Assembly: GCA_963663145.1 (NCBI GenBank)
Contig: OY760134.1
Coordinates: 1,302,001-1,366,000, forward strand
Source of the DNA: Azotimanducus sp963663145
GTDB lineage: Bacteria > Pseudomonadota > Gammaproteobacteria > Pseudomonadales > Azotimanducaceae
Length of the DNA: 64,000 nt
Reading direction: 5' to 3'
Positions 42,387-49,116 of this stretch are shown here, one piece after another. Positions within the stretch are counted from its first letter, which is position 1; each line of letters opens with the position of its first letter. The notes below the pieces were generated by a model. That model was given only the letters and a program-made list of their open reading frames with translations. It was not told where the DNA came from and searched no databases. The position numbers and the translations under genes were made by a program.

Positions 42387-43277
42387 ATGAACATTTCAAA
42401 CGGCGACTTTCGTTATATTGCCCCTTCGAGTGTCGAAGATGCGTTGCACGCCCTGGCACCGGCTGCCGACGATGGTGTCAGACGCCAAGTTTTAGCTGGT
42501 GGTACGGATCTCATAGTGCAACTACGTTCGGTTGATCCTGGGCCGCGCACCATCGTGGACATAAAATCCTTGCCGGAAACCAATGAGATCGCTATTTCAG
42601 ACGATGAGGTGTTCATTGGTGGTGCGGTTTCTGCGGCGACCATCACGCACCACCGAGACTTGAAGGATGTGCTGCCGGGCTTGGTGGAATCCACGTATCT
42701 CATTGGTTCGACGCAAATTCAAGGGCGTGCGACGCTGGTCGGAAATCTTTGCAACGCATCCCCGGCGGGTGACACCATTCCCGCACTGATCGCAAATCAA
42801 GCTTCCTGCGACATCCGTGGGCCAGATGGGGCCCGAAGGCTCGCGGTTGAGAGCTTTGTGTTGGGTGTGCAGAAGAACGCGCTGCAACCCGGAGAATTTG
42901 TTGTCGGAGTTCGTATGCCCCGTCCGAGTACCTATACTTCGGACGCGTATCTACGCTTTATTCCCCGTACTGAAATGGATATTGCGGTGGCAAGCGCAGG
43001 CGTGAGCATAAGGCTTGACGAATCAGGGGTATGCAGGGACGCGAGAGTTGCTATTGGCGCGGTGGCGCCCACGGCTTTGTTGGTTCCAGCGGCGGCGGAG
43101 GCGTTGATTGGCAGTAAGATTGACGAGGCAAGTCTCACTGCGGCGGGACAGGCCTGCACGCAGGCGGCGCGGGCCATCAGCGATAAACGTGGAACCGTTG
43201 AATACCGCAAGAAGGTTGTTGCGGTCTTATGCGAGCGCGCGGCCGGCATCGCCGCCGAAAGGGCAAGTAACCGCTAG
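42387..43277 (+). CDS. Molybdenum hydroxylase, FAD-binding subunit (CoxM/XdhB type)
   Basis: Medium subunit, 296 aa, moving electrons from the 2Fe-2S subunit to FAD. VLAGGTDLIVQLRS (about 36-49) and the second FAD loop QIQGRATLVGNLCNASPAGD (about 110-129) are the family's flavin-binding motifs. A C-terminal CO_deh_flav_C domain follows (YLRFIPRTEMDIAVASAGVS). There is no 4Fe-4S insert as in 4-hydroxybenzoyl-CoA reductase. ATG has AGGAG upstream. It is first in a five-gene run (FAD, FeS, Mo, MoaD-like, peptidase-lyase fusion). Confidence 0.92.
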   Translation: MNISNGDFRYIAPSSVEDALHALAPAADDGVRRQVLAGGTDLIVQLRSVDPGPRTIVDIKSLPETNEIAISDDEVFIGGAVSAATITHHRDLKDVLPGLVESTYLIGSTQIQGRATLVGNLCNASPAGDTIPALIANQASCDIRGPDGARRLAVESFVLGVQKNALQPGEFVVGVRMPRPSTYTSDAYLRFIPRTEMDIAVASAGVSIRLDESGVCRDARVAIGAVAPTALLVPAAAEALIGSKIDEASLTAAGQACTQAARAISDKRGTVEYRKKVVAVLCERAAGIAAERASNR

Positions 43278-43313
43278 GTTTTTCATATACTTAGGAGAGG
43301 AAAACAAAGAACA

Positions 43314-43799
43314 ATGTCGAAACAACAAGTCTCTACTCGAATTAACGGCGAAGAAACGGATTTCCTGTGCTTCCCTGAGCAGACCATGCTGGAGGTATTG
43401 CGCGATACCTTGCGACTCACCGGCACCAAGGAGGGCTGTGGGACCGGCGACTGCGGTGCCTGTTCTATTCTTCTCGACGGCACTTTGGTGTGTGCTTGCC
43501 TCATGTTCGCGGCGGAGTCCGATGGTCGCGAGGTCACAACGATAGAAGGAATTGCCTCCGGAAGTGACCTGCACCCCCTGCAACAGAAATTTCTCGATCA
43601 CGCCGCCCTTCAGTGTGGTGTGTGCACGCCGGGATTCATCGTTGCGAGCAAGGCCTTGCTCGACGAGGATCCAGAGCCGGATGAAGAGAGCATCCGCTAT
43701 TGGTTGGCGGGAAATCTCTGCCGCTGTACCGGCTATGACAAGATCGTGCGCGCGGTGCAGGATGCCGCGGCAGAACTCCGAGCGCATCCAGCTAAATAA
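43314..43799 (+). CDS. Molybdenum hydroxylase, 2Fe-2S subunit (CoxS/XdhC type)
   Basis: Small subunit, 161 aa with two [2Fe-2S] clusters. The plant-ferredoxin motif CGTGDCGACSILLDG...C lies about residues 43-62. The alpha-helical second cluster is ALQCGVCTPGFI and LAGNLCRCTGYDKIV (about 101-145). All eight cysteines are present. It mediates electron transfer between the Mo subunit and FAD. Confidence 0.95.
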   Translation: MSKQQVSTRINGEETDFLCFPEQTMLEVLRDTLRLTGTKEGCGTGDCGACSILLDGTLVCACLMFAAESDGREVTTIEGIASGSDLHPLQQKFLDHAALQCGVCTPGFIVASKALLDEDPEPDEESIRYWLAGNLCRCTGYDKIVRAVQDAAAELRAHPAK

Positions 43800-43867
43800 C
43801 CAAACAAAAGCGCAGATATAGATCTCACTCAAAATACCCGCCACCCCCCAGATTCGAGGAATCAGTC

Positions 43868-46126
43868 ATGTCCGATGCTCCCCAATTTAAGTACGTTGGC
43901 ACCCGTCCGGTGCGTCCCGACGGTGTGGACAAGGTGACGGGCCGGGCGACATTTGGTGCCGATTTCACGCTTCCCGGCATGCTCTTCGGAGTAGTGCTGC
44001 GCAGTCCACATGCGCATGCGAGAATCAGGTCGATCGATGTTTCCGCCGCCTTGGCGATTGAAGGAGTGCTTGCCGTGGTCACCGGCGATGACTTTCCCGA
44101 AGTCGAAGACGACGTAGAGATGGGCGGTGAAGGCGAAGGCAGCATCAAAGATTTAGCCGACAACGTCATGGCGCGCAAGAAAGCCCTGTATCACGGGCAT
44201 GCAGTGGCGGCAGTGGCGGCGACTTCTCTGAAGAAGGCGCGTGCCGCGCTCGACGCTATAAAGGTGGACTACGAGGTCTTGACACCTGTAATGGGCTTGG
44301 ATGAAGCCATGGCGGAAGACGCGCCGCTACTTGATGAAGCGCTCATGACCCAAGGTCTCTCGGAACCCGCCACCAAGCCCAGCAACATTGCATCGCGCAT
44401 GGTGATGGGAAGAGGCGATGTCGAGCAGGGCTTCAAGGACGCGGATGTTGTGCTGGAAGGCACCTACAACACCCCCACTGTGCATCAGGGTTATATCGAA
44501 CCACACGCTTGTTTGGCGACCGTCAATGAGGGTGGGCAAGCGACGGTCTGGTGTTGCACCCAAGGATCATTCGAAGTGCGGCTCTATTGCGCCAATGTCT
44601 GCGGCTTGGGCTTGGGCAGCATCCGAGTCATTCCGAGCGAGATTGGGGGAGGATTCGGTGGCAAGACAACTGTTTATATCGAACCTGTGGCCATCATGCT
44701 TTCGAAGCAGGCCGGTCGTCCGGTGAAGATGAGCATGACGCGAGAAGAAGTGTTTCGCGCCAGCGGTCCAGCCTCCGCCGCGCGCTCCAAGATCAAGATT
44801 GGCGCAAAGCGTGACGGAACCATCACCGCCATGCAGGCGTCCATCGCCTACGAGGCGGGTGCCTACGCAGGTTCGCCCATGGGCCCCGGTTGCATGAGTG
44901 TGTTCGCCAGTTACAACGTGCCCAATCTTGCCATTGAAGGCTTTGACGTGCTGGTCAACAAGCCCAAGGTGGCCGCCTATCGTGCGCCCGGCGCACCTCA
45001 ATCCATGTACGCCTGTGAATGCCTCATTACGGAGCTTGCCGAGAAGCTGGAGATAGATCCGATCAAGCTTCGGCTCAAGAACGCCGCCGACGAGGGCGAC
45101 CAAGCGCCCTATGGACCCACTTGGGGGCCGATTGGCCTGAAGCAATGTTTGGAAGCGGCGAAAACGCACCCGAATTACCAAGTTGAACTCAAAGAAGGCC
45201 AGGGCAGGGGGCTCGCCGTGGGCTTTTGGTTCAACATTGGTTTCCAGTCCTCGGCCGAGGTACATGTCAACGGCGATGGCAGCGTGACCGTCATTGAAGG
45301 CAATCCGGACATAGGCGGATCTCGCGCTTCCATGGCAATCATGGCAGCGGAGGAACTCGGTATTCCCTACGAGAACATCCGAGTTCAGATTGGTGACACT
45401 GATCATACGGGCTACACCATGGTGACCGGCGGCAGCCGCACCACCTTCGCAACCGGAATGGCCGTGATTGAAGCATCGCGAGATGTGATCTCACAGGCCA
45501 AGGCGAGGGTCGCCAAGATATGGCAAGTCGATGCAGAGATGGTGGAATGGAGTAACGGACATGCCGTGCCCAAGGCTGGCATGAATGTCGATCAAGCGCC
45601 TATGAGCTTTGCCGAAATAGTGGCGAAGACCGCGTCTTCCGGGGCGCTGATCGGCAGAGCATCGCTCAATGCGCGCGGCGCTGGCCCAGGATTTTCGGTG
45701 AATTTCTGCGATGTCGAAGTGGACAAGCGCACGGGCAAGGTCGATGTGCTGCGATTCACCGCCATTCAGGATGCCGGTCGGGCCATTCATCCGAGCTATG
45801 TAGAGGGGCAGCTGCAAGGCGGCGCGGTGCAGGGTATCGGCTGGGCACTCAATGAAGAGTATGTGTTCGATGCGGAAGGCGTGCAGCAGAACGCGGGTTT
45901 TCTTGACTACCGCATTCCAGTGGCCTCAGATATGCCGATGATTGATACGCAAATCATTGAAGTGCCGAACCCAGCACACCCCTATGGTGTGCGCGGTGTT
46001 GGCGAAACGCCGATTGTGGCGCCGCTCGCGGCAACCGCCAATGCGGTTGCCGATGCGACCGGCGTGCGCATTCGCGACCTTCCGCTCTCACCGCCCAACG
46101 TGTTGGCCGCCTTGGATGCGGTTTGA
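43868..46126 (+). CDS. Molybdenum hydroxylase, molybdopterin-binding large subunit
   Basis: Catalytic subunit, 752 aa, binding Mo-molybdopterin cofactor. GGGFGGK (about 259-265), AYRAPGAPQSMYACE (about 374-388) and the C-terminal GVGETPIV carrying the predicted catalytic Glu are present. The active-site loop AYRAPGAPQ is neither AYRCSFR nor AYRGAGR of form I/II CO dehydrogenase, so CO is an unlikely substrate; an aldehyde, N-heterocycle or CoA ester is possible. GAGGA stands 7 nt before the ATG. Subunit order (FAD, FeS, Mo) is that of many xanthine dehydrogenase-family operons. Confidence 0.92.
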   Translation: MSDAPQFKYVGTRPVRPDGVDKVTGRATFGADFTLPGMLFGVVLRSPHAHARIRSIDVSAALAIEGVLAVVTGDDFPEVEDDVEMGGEGEGSIKDLADNVMARKKALYHGHAVAAVAATSLKKARAALDAIKVDYEVLTPVMGLDEAMAEDAPLLDEALMTQGLSEPATKPSNIASRMVMGRGDVEQGFKDADVVLEGTYNTPTVHQGYIEPHACLATVNEGGQATVWCCTQGSFEVRLYCANVCGLGLGSIRVIPSEIGGGFGGKTTVYIEPVAIMLSKQAGRPVKMSMTREEVFRASGPASAARSKIKIGAKRDGTITAMQASIAYEAGAYAGSPMGPGCMSVFASYNVPNLAIEGFDVLVNKPKVAAYRAPGAPQSMYACECLITELAEKLEIDPIKLRLKNAADEGDQAPYGPTWGPIGLKQCLEAAKTHPNYQVELKEGQGRGLAVGFWFNIGFQSSAEVHVNGDGSVTVIEGNPDIGGSRASMAIMAAEELGIPYENIRVQIGDTDHTGYTMVTGGSRTTFATGMAVIEASRDVISQAKARVAKIWQVDAEMVEWSNGHAVPKAGMNVDQAPMSFAEIVAKTASSGALIGRASLNARGAGPGFSVNFCDVEVDKRTGKVDVLRFTAIQDAGRAIHPSYVEGQLQGGAVQGIGWALNEEYVFDAEGVQQNAGFLDYRIPVASDMPMIDTQIIEVPNPAHPYGVRGVGETPIVAPLAATANAVADATGVRIRDLPLSPPNVLAALDAV

Positions 46127-46143
46127 GTGACTTTGAGGCTTTC

Positions 46144-46389
46144 ATGATCCGAGTGGTACTGCCGGATTTCCTGCAGGCCCATACCGGACAGGGGCGCGAA
46201 CTAGAGGTGGCCGCGTCGAGCTTCCGCGAATTGATCGCGGGGTTTGAGCATCGTTGGCCTGGGTTCGAAGCCTTGGTGAAGAAGAGGGCGACCACGGTGA
46301 TCAACGGCGAGATCGTCCCTGATCCAAGCTTTGAAGATCTCCGGGATGGTGCTGAGGTGTGCTTTTTGCCAAAGATAGCTGCTGGGTGA
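46144..46389 (+). CDS. MoaD/ThiS-like small sulfur-carrier-fold protein
   Basis: About 81 aa of ubiquitin-like beta-grasp fold: IRVVLPDFLQAHTG, the helix SFRELIAGFEHRWPGFEAL, VINGEIVPD, and LRDGAEVCFLPKIAAG. This pattern is MoaD-like, but the C terminus is AAG and not the GG needed for thiocarboxylation. ATG 46144 is used; a TTG at 46123 overlapping the large-subunit stop is also in frame. Position after a Mo-enzyme suggests a role in cofactor maturation or a repurposed carrier. Its stop overlaps the next gene's GTG. Confidence 0.75.
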   Translation: MIRVVLPDFLQAHTGQGRELEVAASSFRELIAGFEHRWPGFEALVKKRATTVINGEIVPDPSFEDLRDGAEVCFLPKIAAG

Positions 46390-49037
46390 ACAGCCGCGCA
46401 GGCAATAGAGGCGGAAGTGTCTCCTTGCGTATTGCGCTCGCATGGGTATGCGCGACCGTCTTCTGCCTGTTTGCGATTCCTCAAGGTGTGCAAGCCGAAC
46501 CTTGCGAAACAGGTATGTATCGGCTTTGGGACGGTTATCCGACGGCGAATTTGGGCGAGTGCCGGGTGCTTGGCCCCAGCGAGGTGGTGCTGAGGATCAA
46601 CCCGGAGATCGGGGGCGAGATTAATCCGAGCCCTTGGTATGGCTTTCATGCGCGTTTGTTTCCGGATCCCGAGCTGGATGCCGCACCGCTGAAAGTGACC
46701 CTAGAGTATGAGGTTCACGGACACCGATATTGGCCCAAGGTCAAGAAGGCCGGAGGGCGTTGGCAGCGGCTGCCGGAAGATCAAGTAGAACTTGACGGGA
46801 ATAGGGCAGTACTCGTGCTCGAGGACATTGGCAGCGGCCTATACGTCTCTGCGCAAGAGGTTCTTGATCGGCGGCACTACGAAGCGTGGATGGATAAGCT
46901 TGGTGACGACTATCCCGACATTAAGATGTTCACCTTGGGCTACAGCCCCGGGCGCAGACCCATTCGTGGCTTCAGCACCAACTCTGCCGCAGAAGATTTT
47001 GTACTCATCTTGGGGCGTCAGCATCCGCCTGAGGTGACTGGAGGAAAAGCGCTGGTGACGTTTATCGACACCCTCCTTTCAGGTCGCGGCAAAGCTTGTG
47101 AGAAGCCGGCTTCCAACGCTTGCCGGTTCTATGACCATTATGACTTGGTAGTGATTCCGCTAATGAACCCCGACGGAGTCGCGCTGGGTCACTGGCGCCT
47201 CAACCTTGGCGGTGTTGATTTGAATCGCGATTGGGGGCCCTTCACGCAGCCTGAGACCATGGCGGTCGCCGCTCGAGTGCAGCGATTGGTCAGCCAAGGT
47301 AGGCGAATTCGATTCATGCTGGACTTTCATTCGACGAATCAATCGTTGATGTACACCCAAATGGCTAAAGACAATACCGATCCGCCCGGATTTGCCACTG
47401 CCTGGACGGAGCTTGCGCGCGATTTAGGTGCGGACTTCTCTCATGAGCCGAGACCTGTGTCTGGAACACCCAACGCAAAAAACTACTTCTTCGACCAATA
47501 TGGCATTCCGGCGATCACCTACGAGGTCGCTGACGAGGCCGACCGCCAAGAAATCGCGCGGAACGCCCGTGCGTTCGCCGTCGCCACGGCTGAATTGCTC
47601 GGTAGCAGGGCGGGGCCAAGTCTGTTCGAACGAGAGGCTTGTGAAGACTTTTTCTGCCACATGGGCGAGATCAACATGGCCTCCCTCGTCATGCTCAGGG
47701 AAGAGGGCTTGGTGGGCGCGCAAGAGGCTCGAACGATCGGACAAGCAATCGTGGAAGTGCTTTCCGAAGCACAGGTCGATAGAGCACTGCGTTCGTCCAA
47801 CTACTTGGATTTCGAAGCAATGCTGGTGAAGCGAATCGGCCCGATGGCGGCGAATGTGCACATCGGACGATCACGCCAAGACGTTCACGGTGCCTCGCGA
47901 CGCATGCTCACCCGATCCAAGCTGCTTGAAGTGGCCGAAGGGGCGGTTGCGGCAAGGAAGTTAATGATTGATTTCGCCGAACACTATGCCGACACGCCCG
48001 TGCCCGCCTATACACACGGCGTTCAATCCCAGCCCACCACCCTCGGACATCAGACTTTGGCCTATTCCTCCGCACTTGATCGGGACGTTCAGCGCCTCAT
48101 GGCCGCATACAACCGACTGAACCTGAGCCCGCTCGGGGCGGCGGCGGGGACGACCTCCGGGTTCGCCTTGAATCGGCATCGGCTTGCGGAACTGCTTGGT
48201 TTCTCCGCACCTGTCGAGAACACCTTTGACGCCAATTTTGTGTCCTCCTCCGAGTTTCACTTGGAAATTGCCAACGCGCTGGCGCTTTCGGCAGTCACCA
48301 TTGGGCAATTCGCCCAGAATATTCACACCCTCTATCACGACCCCGATCCTTGGATTTATCTCGACGAGGCCGGCACCAGCGGCAGCACCAGCATGCCGCA
48401 GAAGCGCAGCCCTCGCGCCTTGGACCGGCTGCGCAGCAAAGCAGGTCAGGTGATTGGGGATGCACAGACGGTCACGCTTATGGCGCACAACACGAGTCCA
48501 GGTATGCACGACTACCGTCAATTGGCACCACTTGAAGACGTGCTTGAGAGTGCACAAAACATGTACGATCGGCTCATTGATGTCTTAGGCTGGTTGCGCG
48601 TGGACGAGGAACGCGCACTCGAAGAACTGAATCAGGGCTACTCCATGATGACCGAGGTAGCCGATACCTTGCATCGTGAGGCAGGTGTGCCGTTTCGAAG
48701 CGCCCACGGCTATTCGAAAGCCTTGACAGACCTCGCGCGAGCCACTGGCCGAAAGATCGCGCAGCTCACTGATCGCGAGCTCAAATCGGTGTATCGCGAC
48801 ACCTTGGGTGGAGCACTGCCGCTTCGTGCCTCACGCATCCGCAACGCACTTGATCCAGCGCGCATGGTAGCGGAGCGCAAAGGTCTTGGCGGACCCCAAG
48901 CCGATGAAATGAAGCGCATGATCATTCGGCACAGGCGGTCCTTGTCCCGGCAGGAGTCCGAATTCGACTATCAAATGCGCAGACTTTTCTCAGCCAGCAA
49001 TGAATTACAATTGGCGTTTGACAAGCTTGTTCGCTGA
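46386..49037 (+). CDS. Exported fusion: M14 zinc carboxypeptidase + argininosuccinate-lyase-like domain
   Basis: Single 883-aa product. GTG 46386 overlaps the preceding TGA (GTGA); TTG 46425 is an alternative. A signal peptide (IALAWVCATVFCLFAIPQGV then QA) predicts export. Residues about 50-155 are a beta-sandwich like that preceding cytosolic-type M14 peptidases. About 156-410 form the M14 domain: Zn ligands His213/Glu216 in HPPE and His315 in DFHST, substrate residues in MNPDG and GVDLNRDW, catalytic Glu380 in TYEVADEAD. From about 415 a complete ASL/fumarase-type domain follows: GRSRQD (GRSRND in ASL), AYTHGVQSQPTTLGHQ, LNLSPLGAAAGTTSG and GSTSMPQKRSP (GSSIMPQKKNP in ASL). The histidine, serine loop and lysine are kept, but two substrate-contact positions differ. 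True ASL is cytosolic, so this domain probably acts on another C-N bond. Function is unknown. Confidence 0.88.
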   Translation: MNSRAGNRGGSVSLRIALAWVCATVFCLFAIPQGVQAEPCETGMYRLWDGYPTANLGECRVLGPSEVVLRINPEIGGEINPSPWYGFHARLFPDPELDAAPLKVTLEYEVHGHRYWPKVKKAGGRWQRLPEDQVELDGNRAVLVLEDIGSGLYVSAQEVLDRRHYEAWMDKLGDDYPDIKMFTLGYSPGRRPIRGFSTNSAAEDFVLILGRQHPPEVTGGKALVTFIDTLLSGRGKACEKPASNACRFYDHYDLVVIPLMNPDGVALGHWRLNLGGVDLNRDWGPFTQPETMAVAARVQRLVSQGRRIRFMLDFHSTNQSLMYTQMAKDNTDPPGFATAWTELARDLGADFSHEPRPVSGTPNAKNYFFDQYGIPAITYEVADEADRQEIARNARAFAVATAELLGSRAGPSLFEREACEDFFCHMGEINMASLVMLREEGLVGAQEARTIGQAIVEVLSEAQVDRALRSSNYLDFEAMLVKRIGPMAANVHIGRSRQDVHGASRRMLTRSKLLEVAEGAVAARKLMIDFAEHYADTPVPAYTHGVQSQPTTLGHQTLAYSSALDRDVQRLMAAYNRLNLSPLGAAAGTTSGFALNRHRLAELLGFSAPVENTFDANFVSSSEFHLEIANALALSAVTIGQFAQNIHTLYHDPDPWIYLDEAGTSGSTSMPQKRSPRALDRLRSKAGQVIGDAQTVTLMAHNTSPGMHDYRQLAPLEDVLESAQNMYDRLIDVLGWLRVDEERALEELNQGYSMMTEVADTLHREAGVPFRSAHGYSKALTDLARATGRKIAQLTDRELKSVYRDTLGGALPLRASRIRNALDPARMVAERKGLGGPQADEMKRMIIRHRRSLSRQESEFDYQMRRLFSASNELQLAFDKLVR

Positions 49038-49116
49038 ATGAGCGCGCTGTAATGTCTCCGATTCTGGGGCACGTTGCGGTGAGTAGGGGAAATTTGACGG
49101 CCGTAGGAGATGTGTC

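Noticed and set aside
44567..45406. 279-codon minus-strand frame inside the Mo subunit
   Set aside because: Antisense to catalytic motifs of the large subunit; His/Gly-rich shadow translation.
43868..46126. Aerobic CO dehydrogenase large subunit
   Set aside because: The active-site loop is AYRAPGAPQ, lacking the AYRCSFR (form I) or AYRGAGR (form II) motif.
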